Shown piece by piece: positions 43,017 through 52,951 of a DNA stretch of 64,000 nucleotides (position 1 is its first letter; each line of letters starts with the position of its first letter). The notes under the pieces were generated by a model. The model saw only the letters and a list, made by a program, of their open reading frames with translations. It made no database searches and was not told the origin of the DNA. A program made the translations under genes and the position numbers. The stretch is from JADKFD01 sp050250665 (GTDB taxonomy: Bacteria > Pseudomonadota > Gammaproteobacteria > Xanthomonadales > SZUA-5): positions 25,301 to 89,300 of the forward strand of contig JBFWOF010000026.1 in the NCBI GenBank assembly GCA_050250665.1, read 5' to 3'.

Positions 43017-44099
43017 ATGTTGCCTCGCCTCATCGCCTGCGCCCTGACCTCAAGCCTTGCCCTGACCGCCCTGCCCGCCCACGCCAGCGACTGGCAATGG
43101 TCCACCAACGGCAACACCCATCTGGACTGGAATCGCAACGACGAGGGAGACCGGACCACCAGCAACAGCGGCATTCGACGGAGCCGGATTGCCGTCGGTG
43201 TGAAGGCGCCGAATGGCTTCGATGCCAAGGCTGAATATGATGTCCACGGCGATGTCTTTACCGATATGTTCATCCGCTGGCGCCCCAACGCTCACCATGC
43301 GCTGCGCGTGGGTCAGTACAAGCAACCGCTGTATCTCGATGAGCAGACCAGCGACCGCTACACCATGTTCATGGAGCAGGGCTTGCCCAGCAGCTTCTCG
43401 ATAGCACGCCGTCTGGGCGTGGAATACGTCTACGCCACCGGCCCCTGGCGCGCCACAGTCAGCAGCTATGACAGTGACGCCGAAGGCCGCAATGGCGGCA
43501 CCGGTTTCGGCGCGCGTGTGGTGTGGGCGCCGGTGAACAACGACAGCTCGGTCGTCCACTTCGGCCTCGCGGCCACCACCGAGGCGCCGGACACCAAGAG
43601 TGCCCGCTTCAATTCGCGCAGCGAGGCCTCGAACTTCTCGCCGCGGCGTTTTGACACCGGCTCGATTGCCGGCGTCTCGGATATTCGTCGCACCGGCCTG
43701 GAAGCGCTGTGGATCCAGGGCTCATGGTCGATCCAGGGCGAATACCTGCGGGCCGATCTGGCCCGCTCGGGGGCACCCGATCTGGGCTTTGATGGCTGGT
43801 ATGTGGAGACCAGCTGGTTCCCCAGTGGCGACCGCCGCGGCTACAAGGAAGGCGCCGTCGACGGCCCCGATCTGGGCGAGGACGGAATTGCGTTTGAACT
43901 GGCGCTGCGGGTCAGCCATCTGGACCTGGACGACGGCCTGGTGCGCGGCGGCAACACCACCAATGTGACTGCCGGCGCAACCTGGTACCTGAACAAGAAT
44001 GTGCGACTCGTGGCCAACTACGTGCACGTGGATGGCGAGCGCGGCAGCGCGATCGTCGACCCGAACATCCTCGAGACCCGGATTCAGTTGTCTTATTGA
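43017..44099 (+). CDS. Phosphate-selective porin O/P family protein
   Basis: 360 aa. Signal peptide (MLPRLIACALTSSLALTALPAHA), then a mature beta-barrel rich in Asp, Gly and aromatic residues ending ILETRIQLSY, with a C-terminal aromatic residue for Bam recognition. RIAVGVKAPNGFDAKAEYDVH, FIRWRPNAHHALRVGQYKQPLYLDEQTSDRY and RRLGVEYVYATGPWRA are typical of the OprO/OprP group. It should form an outer-membrane anion (phosphate or polyphosphate) channel. Divergent from the pst operon with its own Pho box, consistent with co-induction in phosphate starvation. Confidence 0.88.
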   Translation: MLPRLIACALTSSLALTALPAHASDWQWSTNGNTHLDWNRNDEGDRTTSNSGIRRSRIAVGVKAPNGFDAKAEYDVHGDVFTDMFIRWRPNAHHALRVGQYKQPLYLDEQTSDRYTMFMEQGLPSSFSIARRLGVEYVYATGPWRATVSSYDSDAEGRNGGTGFGARVVWAPVNNDSSVVHFGLAATTEAPDTKSARFNSRSEASNFSPRRFDTGSIAGVSDIRRTGLEALWIQGSWSIQGEYLRADLARSGAPDLGFDGWYVETSWFPSGDRRGYKEGAVDGPDLGEDGIAFELALRVSHLDLDDGLVRGGNTTNVTAGATWYLNKNVRLVANYVHVDGERGSAIVDPNILETRIQLSY

Positions 44100-44103
44100 G
44101 GCG

Positions 44104-44128
44104 GGGGCACGGGGCACGGGGCACGGGG
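44104..44128. repeat. Heptanucleotide tandem repeat (ggggcac x3)
   Basis: Three copies plus gggg, followed by aaaggc. The same repeat in the same orientation and with the same tail occurs at 1226-1254. Confidence 0.85.
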
Positions 44129-44170
44129 AAAGGCAAGAGCACTCATGCCCGTGACCTGAGGGTTCTGTCG

Positions 44171-44231
44171 GTCCAGACTTGTCTGGACGCTTCTCCAGCA
44201 CAGAGCAAAGAGCGTCCGGACAAGTCCGGAC
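44171..44231. repeat. Two family C palindromes
   Basis: GTCCAGACTTGTCTGGAC at 44171 and GTCCGGACAAGTCCGGAC at 44214 lie 25 bp apart between the porin and proB genes. The second has compensating changes in both arms, which keep the palindrome. Confidence 0.8.
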
Positions 44232-44334
44232 CCACCAGAGCTCGCAGTGGCGAGCTTCTCCAGCCGCTCCGCTTCGAGTGCCTGCTGCAGCCGTCTGCGC
44301 ATAGACTCGGGAGATTGCCCTGACCCCGAGTCCC

Positions 44335-45429
44335 ATGCGCGTCGTCATCAAGATTGGTACCTCCACCGCCACCGAAGACGGGCGCCTGTCGGCGCCGCGG
44401 CTGATCGAATACGCCAAGACGCTGGCGGGCCTGAGTGTCCAGGGCCACCAGATAGCCTGGGTCAGCTCGGGTGCGGTCGCGGCCGGACGCGAGGCTCTGG
44501 GCATTGCCCCGGGCGAGCGTCGGGTGGCGGCCAAGCAGATGCTGGCGGCCGTCGGTCAACCGCGGCTGATGGCGCTCTACAGCGAGCTCTTCGGGCATTA
44601 CCGCCAACGCGTGGCTCAGGTGCTGCTGACCCGTACCGATCTGGAACAACGGCGCAGCTATCTGAATGCGCGCCGCACCTTCGAAGAGCTCTACGCCCAT
44701 CAGGTGCTGCCCATCGTCAATGAAAACGACACCGTGGCCACCGAGGAGATCCGCGTCGGCGACAATGATCAGCTCTCGGCGCTGGTCGCCAATCTGATCG
44801 ATGCCCGCCTGCTGATCCTGCTGACTGACCAGCAAGGCCTGTATGACGCCGATCCACGACTGTCGCCGGCCGCGCAACTGGTTCCACTCGTGGATACACC
44901 GGAAATCCCCGAAGCGCTGTGGCAGGCGGCAGGCGGCCGTGCCGGCGCCCACGGTACCGGCGGAATGCTGACCAAGCTGCGCGCGGCCGACATTGCCCGG
45001 CGCGGCGGCACCGAAGTGGTGATCGCCAGTGGCGCCGATCCCCAGGTGATCGCCCGTCTGATCGACGGCGCTGCCATCGGCACGCGCTTTTCCGCGCTGA
45101 CACCGCCGCGCGAAGCGCGCAAGCGCTACATCCTCGGCGGACTGCGCACCGGCGTCGGTGTTTCCATCGATGCGGGTGCCGAACAGGCCTTGAGTCAGGG
45201 CAAGAGTCTGCTGGGTGTGGGCATCAAACGCGTCGACGGCGATTTCGACCGTGGCGACACGGTCACCATCCACAACGAAAGTGGCCGTGCGCTGGCACGC
45301 GGCATCGCCAACTATGGCGCCAGCGAGCTGAAACGCATCGCCGGCAAACGCTCCAGCGAGGTCGAACTGATCCTGGGTTATGACTTCGGCCCGGAGTTCA
45401 TCCATCGCGACGATCTGGTGATGCTATGA
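44335..45429 (+). CDS. proB: Glutamate 5-kinase
   Basis: 364 aa: amino-acid kinase domain (1-250) and C-terminal PUA domain (about 270-364). VVIKIGTSTATEDG, WVSSGAVAAGREALG, VNENDTVATEEIRVGDNDQLSALVA and GTGGMLTKLRAADIA are ProB motifs. It makes glutamyl 5-phosphate, the first and feedback-regulated step of proline synthesis. Its stop overlaps the proA start as ATGA. Confidence 0.97.
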   Translation: MRVVIKIGTSTATEDGRLSAPRLIEYAKTLAGLSVQGHQIAWVSSGAVAAGREALGIAPGERRVAAKQMLAAVGQPRLMALYSELFGHYRQRVAQVLLTRTDLEQRRSYLNARRTFEELYAHQVLPIVNENDTVATEEIRVGDNDQLSALVANLIDARLLILLTDQQGLYDADPRLSPAAQLVPLVDTPEIPEALWQAAGGRAGAHGTGGMLTKLRAADIARRGGTEVVIASGADPQVIARLIDGAAIGTRFSALTPPREARKRYILGGLRTGVGVSIDAGAEQALSQGKSLLGVGIKRVDGDFDRGDTVTIHNESGRALARGIANYGASELKRIAGKRSSEVELILGYDFGPEFIHRDDLVML

Positions 45430-46697
45430 GTGTGATCGAGACCATCCGGGCGCAAGCCGCTGCCGCGCGCGCCGCCGGCCGCGCGCTCAAGCGCAGCAGT
45501 TCCGCGCAGCGCAATACCTTCCTGACCGAACTGGCCGGCAATCTGCGCGGGCAGATCGAGGCCATTGTCGCCGCCAACAGCATCGATCTGGATCAGGGCG
45601 CAGCCGCGGGTCTGGATGGCGCCATGCTGGATCGGCTGCGGCTGACGCCTGCGCGTATAGCAGGCATGGCCAGTGATCTGGAGCATGTAGCTACCCTCGC
45701 CGACCCGCTCGGGCTGCGTTTTGACGCCCACACCCTGCGCAATGGTCTGCGTGCCCACAAGCGCAGGGTGCCGCTGGGCGTGCTCGGCGTGATCTACGAA
45801 TCACGGCCCAACGTCACCATCGACGTCGCCGCGCTGGCGATCAAGACCGGCAATGCGGCGGTACTGCGTGGCGGCAAGGAGGCGATTGCCAGCAACCGCA
45901 TCCTGCTGCGCATCGCCAGGGATGCGCTGCAGAGCAGCGGTCTGCCCGTCGAGGCGCTGCAGTTCATCGACTCGGTCGAGCGCGAGGCCAGTCTGGCGCT
46001 GTTGCAGCAGGATGATCTCGTCGATCTGATCATTCCCCGCGGCGGTGCCGGTCTGCATGCCTTCTGCCGCCGCGAAAGCCGCATACCGGTGATCACCGGC
46101 GGCATCGGCATCTGCCATCTCTATGTGGATCAGGCCGCCGATCTGACGCGGGCGCTGCCGGTCATTCGCAATGCCAAGGTGCAAAGGCCGACGGTCTGCA
46201 ATGCGCTCGATACCGTGCTGGTGCATCGAAAGATTGCCCCACGCCTTGTACCCGAACTGGTGCAACTGCTGGCGAAAGACCAGGTCGAATTCCGCTGCGA
46301 CGATGACGCATTTGCCCTGGCGACTCACCTGCCCGGCGCGCGTGTGGTGCGCGCCGGGGCCGAGGACTTCGATACCGAGTGGCTGTCCCTGGTACTGGGG
46401 ATCGCCATCGTCGATGACGCCGAAACTGCGATGCGCCATATCGAAACCCATTCCAGCGGCCATTCCGACGGCATCCTCACCGATGACGCCGAGCTCGCCG
46501 AAGAATTCCTGGCCCGCATCGATTCCGCCGCGGTCTACTGGAACTCCAGCACCCGCTTCACCGACGGCGGCGAGTTGGACCTCGGCGCCGAAGTGGCCGT
46601 TTCCACCCAGAAACTGCATGCGCGCGGACCGATGGGCTTGACCGAACTGACCAGCTACAAATGGGTGCTGGAAGGCGATTACAGCTCGCGGGCGTAG
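45426..46697 (+). CDS. proA: Glutamate-5-semialdehyde dehydrogenase
   Basis: 423 aa aldehyde dehydrogenase-like protein. PLGVLGVIYESRPNVTIDVAALAIKTGNAAVLRGGKEA (NADPH site), the catalytic Cys in QRPTVCNALDTVLVH and the C-terminal LGAEVAVSTQKLHARGPMGL fit ProA. It reduces glutamyl 5-phosphate to glutamate semialdehyde. Translationally coupled to proB. Confidence 0.97.
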   Translation: MSVIETIRAQAAAARAAGRALKRSSSAQRNTFLTELAGNLRGQIEAIVAANSIDLDQGAAAGLDGAMLDRLRLTPARIAGMASDLEHVATLADPLGLRFDAHTLRNGLRAHKRRVPLGVLGVIYESRPNVTIDVAALAIKTGNAAVLRGGKEAIASNRILLRIARDALQSSGLPVEALQFIDSVEREASLALLQQDDLVDLIIPRGGAGLHAFCRRESRIPVITGGIGICHLYVDQAADLTRALPVIRNAKVQRPTVCNALDTVLVHRKIAPRLVPELVQLLAKDQVEFRCDDDAFALATHLPGARVVRAGAEDFDTEWLSLVLGIAIVDDAETAMRHIETHSSGHSDGILTDDAELAEEFLARIDSAAVYWNSSTRFTDGGELDLGAEVAVSTQKLHARGPMGLTELTSYKWVLEGDYSSRA

Positions 46698-46710
46698 CTT
46701 GGGCACAGTG

Positions 46711-46885
46711 GAGGGCGCCGCGCTGCGGCGCCGCTTTGCTTCTCCAGTTACCCATATCGCAAATCGTTGAATTTACTTGACTCGGCAATAGCGCGCTTGA
46801 TGTAGCCCGAAGTGCGCGCAGCGCTCTCCGGGCGGTGACGCGAAAGAGCCCCGGTGAGCCGCTACGCAGCACACCGGGCTACGCG
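46711..46885. repeat. Family J hairpin and a gtagcccg...cgggctac unit
   Basis: ggcgccgc-gct-gcggcgcc (46714-46732) follows proA and is then followed by gctttgcttctcc, so it may also end proBA transcription. An imperfect palindrome gtagcccgaagtgcgcg ... caccgggctac spans 46802-46882. Confidence 0.65.
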
Positions 46886-46929
46886 CACCACGCGGGCTCA
46901 TGGCCCGAAGGCAGTGTCGGACCGCGGGT

Positions 46930-47002
46930 GTAGGTTGGGCTAAGCACAGCGTGCCCAACGTCGTGCCCATCTGTTGGGCACGCTGCGCTTAGTTCAACCT
47001 AC
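46930..47002. repeat. Family I inverted repeat with 30-bp arms
   Basis: gtaggttgggctaagcac... (46930-46959) and ...gcgcttagttcaacctac (46973-47002) pair at 27 of 30 positions around a 13-nt loop. The rest of the gap to 47105 includes a short family E fragment (gcggatcgcaatgacc). No gene is seen in 46698-47105. Confidence 0.8.
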
Positions 47003-47105
47003 GGTTCATGGCCCGTCGGCAGTTTCTGGCCGATACGCGCGGATCGCAATGACCCACCGCGCCCTTGCGGCTCCAGCCCAACGCCGTCACCCGAGCTGGG
47101 GATGT

Positions 47106-47495
47106 TCAGCCCTGCCCGGCCCGTCGATGGCTGAAGATGAAATAGCGGCGGATGCCGAAGTTCCAGAAGAACACAACGCCGGTCGCCAGAACCTTGGCGA
47201 TCAGCACATCCACGCCCAGCTGCTTGAAGAACATCCACAGTGCGAACTGGTTCATCGCCAGGCCCATGGCGCTGACCAGGAATACCAGTCCGATCTCGGT
47301 CCGCTTGCCGAAGCGCACACCGGAGGTGAACACGAAGACGATCGAGAGCACGTAGTTGACTGCAGTTGCCAGCACGAAACTGATGGCAGACGCGCTGAAC
47401 CAGTGCCAGCCGAGCAGCTTCACCAGAATGGCGAACACCGTGAAGTCGACGGCCGCGGCAGCGCCACCGACCAGAAAATAGCGGGCGATGATCAT
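47106..47495 (-). CDS. GtrA family membrane protein
   Basis: 129 aa with four membrane helices. The start at 47495 overlaps the stop of the upstream glycosyltransferase (ATGA); the longer frame is shadow. [37 protein letters not shown] and [13 protein letters not shown] are GtrA motifs. GtrA proteins are thought to flip or shelter undecaprenyl-phosphate-linked sugars. Pairing with the DPM1-like enzyme supports a glycan modification role. Confidence 0.88.
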   Translation of the reverse strand: MIIARYFLVGGAAAAVDFTVFAILVKLLGWHWFSASAISFVLATAVNYVLSIVFVFTSGVRFGKRTEIGLVFLVSAMGLAMNQFALWMFFKQLGVDVLIAKVLATGVVFFWNFGIRRYFIFSHRRAGQG

Positions 47496-48181
47496 CGGAA
47501 AAGGTTGTACTTGAGGATGCACCAGATCGCGCGCACGCCATCGCGCCAGCCGATCTTCTTGCCTTCGGCGTAGGTGCGGCCATGATAGGAAATGCCGACC
47601 TCGTAGATGCGGCAACCGGTGCGCGCCACCTTGGCAGTGATTTCGGGTTCGAAGCCGAAGCGCTTTTCCTCGATCTTGATGCCCTGGATGATTTCCCGAC
47701 GGAAGACCTTGTAGCAGGTCTCCATGTCGGTCAGGTTCAAGTTGGTGAACATGTTCGACATCAGCGTCAGAAAGCCGTTGCCCAGGCTGTGCCAGAAATA
47801 CAGCACGCGGTGTGGGTGTCCGCCCATGAAGCGCGAGCCGAAGACCACATCGGCCTGATCCTGCTGGATCGGCGCCAGCAGGATCGGATACTCATTGGGA
47901 TCGTATTCCAGATCGGCGTCCTGGATCAGCACCACGTCGCCGGTCGCGGCGGCGATGCCATCGCGCACCGCCGCGCCCTTGCCCTGATTGACCGGGTGGA
48001 TCACCAGCTTGTGGATGCGCTCACGTAGCGCCCCGGTCAACAACTGCTGGGTACCGTCGGTGGAGGCGTCATCGACGACGATGATTTCCTTGTCCGCATG
48101 CGGCGAGTTCTCCACCGCCGTGATCACTTGCTCGATGGTGGCGAGCTCGTTGTAGCAGGGGATCACGACACTCAGACGCAT
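47492..48181 (-). CDS. Family 2 glycosyltransferase, dolichyl-phosphate mannosyltransferase-like
   Basis: 229 aa. [34 protein letters not shown], the DxD-type [21 protein letters not shown] and [11 protein letters not shown] are GT2/DPM1 signatures. There is no C-terminal membrane domain (ends ILKYNLFR), so membrane association may come from GtrA. Predicted to load a sugar on a polyprenyl phosphate carrier for cell-surface glycan or lipid A modification. Between asnS (38 bp upstream) and gtrA, same strand. Confidence 0.88.
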   Translation of the reverse strand: MRLSVVIPCYNELATIEQVITAVENSPHADKEIIVVDDASTDGTQQLLTGALRERIHKLVIHPVNQGKGAAVRDGIAAATGDVVLIQDADLEYDPNEYPILLAPIQQDQADVVFGSRFMGGHPHRVLYFWHSLGNGFLTLMSNMFTNLNLTDMETCYKVFRREIIQGIKIEEKRFGFEPEITAKVARTGCRIYEVGISYHGRTYAEGKKIGWRDGVRAIWCILKYNLFR

Positions 48182-48219
48182 ATCAGCTCAACTCCGCCAT
48201 CAGGGTGCGCGCATGCCGC

Positions 48220-49620
<1,401 letters not shown>

Positions 49621-49730
49621 GCTCTTGATTTCCCAATGATCGAACCGCATCTAGCGGCGAGGCCCGGGATGATACAGTGGCCGACAGAGACTGGCGCCCC
49701 GAGCATCCGGCGCCCCGCCACAAAGTGAGT

Positions 49731-50075
49731 ATGGAAATGCCGATTACCCTGACACCCGCCGCCGCCGATCGCGTCCGCCACTTCGTGGTCGAACAGGGCG
49801 GTGGCATCGGCCTGCGCCTGGGCGTGCGCAAGACCGGCTGCAGTGGCTGGGCCTACACCGTCGACAAGGCCGAGGCCATCGGCGACGACGATCAGGTCTT
49901 CGAACAGTTCGGGGTCAAGGTCGTCATCGACACCAAGGCACTGGCCCTGCTCGATGGCACCGAGGTCGATTTCGTGCGACAGGGACTGAACCGCAACTTC
50001 GTCTTCCGCAATCCCAACGTCGCCGGCGAATGCGGCTGCGGCGAGAGCTTCTCGGTGGAGCGCGCGGCGATCTGA
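49731..50075 (+). CDS. A-type iron-sulfur carrier, IscA/SufA-like
   Basis: 114 aa from the ATG at 49731 (a second ATG is two codons later). Begins ITLTPAAADRVRHFV; the three cluster-binding Cys are in TGCSGWAY and CGCGESF. A-type carriers hand Fe-S clusters from scaffold to target proteins. No isc or suf genes are adjacent, so which pathway it serves is unclear. A second A-type protein, ErpA, is encoded at 57168; VRKTGCSGWAYTV here versus [12 protein letters not shown] there separates the two subfamilies. Confidence 0.88.
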   Translation: MEMPITLTPAAADRVRHFVVEQGGGIGLRLGVRKTGCSGWAYTVDKAEAIGDDDQVFEQFGVKVVIDTKALALLDGTEVDFVRQGLNRNFVFRNPNVAGECGCGESFSVERAAI

Positions 50076-50114
50076 GCGGCGCAGCTTGAACCAAAGGAAG
50101 CCAGGGGCGACGGC

Positions 50115-52916
50115 TCAGTCGCCCGCGGTCTTCAGCAATCGCTCCAGTTCATCCGAGGCGCGTCGGAACTCAATGCCGGCCTGCCTGGCCATGCCGGTTG
50201 CGTCACGCAGGGTACCGGCGCGGGCTCCGTGTTCGATCAACTTGGCCACGTCGGACAAGGCCATGGCGCCGAGGTTGGCACTGGTCGATTTCAACGAGTG
50301 CGCCGGGGCGATCATACCCGGCACGTCGCCACGCTCGGCGGCTGCTGACAGAATCTGCAAATTCTTCGGCGTGTCTTCCAGGTACACCCGGACCAGGGAC
50401 GTGAATTCGCTGCCCATGACATCGATCAGCTCGTTGACGATGCTCTCGTTGATCGACGGCGCCGAGGGCGTGAGTTTGACCGGTTCGGATGTACGCAGCG
50501 GCGCCGGCGCTGGCGCCTGGGTCGCTGCCGGTGCCTTCACCGCTGTCGTCACTTCCGCCGCCGGCACCGAGGGCCGGTTCTTTGGCATCCACTTGCGGAT
50601 GGTCTGTTCCAGCAGGCCGCGATTTAGCGGTTTGGACATGTAGTCGTCCATGCCCGAAGCCAGGCACTTTTCCCGGTCACCAGCCATCGCATTGGCGGTC
50701 ATCGCAATGATCGGGATCCGCGTCAGCGCACGCTCCTGCTCCAGCGTGCGCCGCGAGCGCGTGGCAGTGTAGCCATCCATGACCGGCATCTGACAATCCA
50801 TCAGCACCACGTCATAGCTGCCGCGGCCCATCATCTCGAAGGCCTCCTTGCCGTTCTCGGCCACGTCGTAGCTGATACCGATCAGTGACAACAGACGCTG
50901 CGCCACCTGACGGTTGACCGGATTGTCCTCGACCAGCAGCGCATGACCGCTGAGCTTGGCCTGCGGCTGAGCATCATGCGCAGCGGGAGTCGGCGCCTCT
51001 GCCGCGGCTCCACCACCGAGACGCGCCGCTTCCTCCAGCAGGTTGAAGCGCCGCTCTCCCGGAGCCTCAACCTCCAGCAGCTTGTTCAGCGCCTGCATCA
51101 GATCTGATTCGCTGAACTGACGCTTCACCTGCGCCATGCGTGCAGGCTCGATCGTCAACTCAGCCGGTGCTGGCTCTTCACCCTCGAAGAAGACCAGCTT
51201 GAGGCGCTCGAGGATGGGCTCACGACCAACGTTTCGGGCCAGTGCCGGTGCGGTATTGCGCATGCTGCCGAGGTCGACCAGGACGACATCGAAAGCCCAG
51301 TTCTCGCCCAAGGTGGCGGAAGACTTGAGCTTGCTGATGGCATCGGCGGTGGTGTTGGTGGCGATCTGACTGATGCCCCAGCTCTGGCAATAGCCGGTCA
51401 GGCGCTGGGTCAGCTTGGCATCGGTGCTCACAATCAGGGCGCGCGCACCGGAAAGGTCGCGCCGATTGGCGCCGACATCACCAATGGCCTTCAGAAAGGA
51501 CACACTGAACCAGAACACCGAGCCCTTGCCGAGTTCGCTCTTGAGCCCGATCTTGCCGCCCATCAATTCGATGATGCGCTTGCAGATCACCAGACCCAGA
51601 CCGGTACCGCCATAGTTGCGGGTGGTCGATGTATCGGCCTGGGAGAAGGGCTGGAACAACTTCTCGGCCTTCTCCGGGGGAATGCCGACGCCGCTATCTC
51701 GGACGGCGAACAGGACTTCGGAATGCGTGCGCGTTTCACCACGCTTGCTGATCTGGATCTGGATCGAGCCCTTCTCGGTGAACTTGATGGCATTGCTGAC
51801 CAGATTGGACAGGACCTGGCGCAGACGCACCGGGTCGCCGCGGCAGGCCAGGCGCACATTGGGATCAAAGCTGACACTGAGCTTCAGCCCCTTGTTCTCG
51901 GACGCACGATCCATCAAGCGCGTCACCGAATCGACCACTTCTTTCAGGTTCAGCCCGACCGTTTCCAGTTCGAGCTTGTTGGCCTCGATCTTGGAGTAGT
52001 CGAGGATGTCATCGATGATGCGCAGCAGGTGCCGCGCCGAGGTGTAGGCGGTATTCAGGTATTCGCGCTGATCTACCTCGAGCTTGGTATCGCGCAGGAT
52101 CTCCAGCAAGGGAATGATCCCGTTCAGGGGCGTGCGCATTTCATGGCTCATGGTGGCCAGGAATTCGCCCTTCGCCATGTTCGCCGATTCGGCCGCCTGC
52201 TTGGCCGACTCCATTTCCTTTTCCAGATTGCGATGGCGCTCGAGCTCGGTCCGCAACTGGATCAGCTCATTGGCATCGATGACCGGCTTGGATTCGGGCG
52301 AACTGTCCTTCTCGCGCTCCCGACGCGAGGCAAAGTATTCGGCAAAACTGGGCTTTTGCGATTCGATCCGGGCTTCCGCCAGCAGAGACATGCGGCGCTC
52401 GATCAGCAGATTCAGAATGACCAGCAGCACCGACAGCAGCGCTGCCGTCCACTCGGCCTCGCGTCCCCCCAGCAGCAGGAAAACCATCGGCGCCAACAGC
52501 AGAACCAGTACGCCGATCAGGAATCGGAACTCGGAGGCAAACAGCCAGACGCTGGCCGTGGCCAGCCCGGCGATGGTCAGGACCATCGGCATGTTGTAGT
52601 CGCCGCGAGGCAGGATGCCGTAGGCAACACCGCCATAACCCCAGCTGAGAGCACTCAGGACCAGCAGGGCCTGTGCCACCAGCAAGGCCCGATCGGCATC
52701 GCGTTCGAGCAGACGCCACCACATGAAGAAGGCGGCAATCCCGAGCAGCAGATGCACCACACCCCAGGCAACAAGCTGGGTACCGGGCGCCCACGACAGC
52801 GCCGCCAGTACGGTCAGCAGAGCCAGCACGGCGCTGCCGACGCACCAGTACAGCACTGCCTCTACGCCGGTTTGCTGACGCCATCTTGCTGCGTCTGCCT
52901 GGCCCCCATCACTCAT
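50115..52916 (-). CDS. Membrane hybrid sensor histidine kinase with C-terminal Hpt
   Basis: 933 aa. About six membrane helices in residues 20-175 with no large periplasmic loop; coiled coil about 212-250; HisKA with His258 in FLATMSHEMRTPLNG; HATPase with LSNLVSNAIKF, DSGVGIP and GGTGLGLVICK; a degenerate receiver (about 500-620, ARALIVSTDAK...VVLVDLGSMR, no Lys); an intact receiver (about 675-795, LLVEDNPVNRQ, VLMDCQMPVMDGYTATR, MSKPLNR); Ala/Pro linker; Hpt with His873 in PAHSLKSTSANLGA. Architecture recalls RpfC/BarA-type phosphorelay kinases. It starts 35 bp after the FimX-like gene and likely signals to it. Confidence 0.9.
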   Translation of the reverse strand: MSDGGQADAARWRQQTGVEAVLYWCVGSAVLALLTVLAALSWAPGTQLVAWGVVHLLLGIAAFFMWWRLLERDADRALLVAQALLVLSALSWGYGGVAYGILPRGDYNMPMVLTIAGLATASVWLFASEFRFLIGVLVLLLAPMVFLLLGGREAEWTAALLSVLLVILNLLIERRMSLLAEARIESQKPSFAEYFASRREREKDSSPESKPVIDANELIQLRTELERHRNLEKEMESAKQAAESANMAKGEFLATMSHEMRTPLNGIIPLLEILRDTKLEVDQREYLNTAYTSARHLLRIIDDILDYSKIEANKLELETVGLNLKEVVDSVTRLMDRASENKGLKLSVSFDPNVRLACRGDPVRLRQVLSNLVSNAIKFTEKGSIQIQISKRGETRTHSEVLFAVRDSGVGIPPEKAEKLFQPFSQADTSTTRNYGGTGLGLVICKRIIELMGGKIGLKSELGKGSVFWFSVSFLKAIGDVGANRRDLSGARALIVSTDAKLTQRLTGYCQSWGISQIATNTTADAISKLKSSATLGENWAFDVVLVDLGSMRNTAPALARNVGREPILERLKLVFFEGEEPAPAELTIEPARMAQVKRQFSESDLMQALNKLLEVEAPGERRFNLLEEAARLGGGAAAEAPTPAAHDAQPQAKLSGHALLVEDNPVNRQVAQRLLSLIGISYDVAENGKEAFEMMGRGSYDVVLMDCQMPVMDGYTATRSRRTLEQERALTRIPIIAMTANAMAGDREKCLASGMDDYMSKPLNRGLLEQTIRKWMPKNRPSVPAAEVTTAVKAPAATQAPAPAPLRTSEPVKLTPSAPSINESIVNELIDVMGSEFTSLVRVYLEDTPKNLQILSAAAERGDVPGMIAPAHSLKSTSANLGAMALSDVAKLIEHGARAGTLRDATGMARQAGIEFRRASDELERLLKTAGD

Positions 52917-52951
52917 GCCGCCCCCTCTCGAATATCGTTATCGCTGGACCG

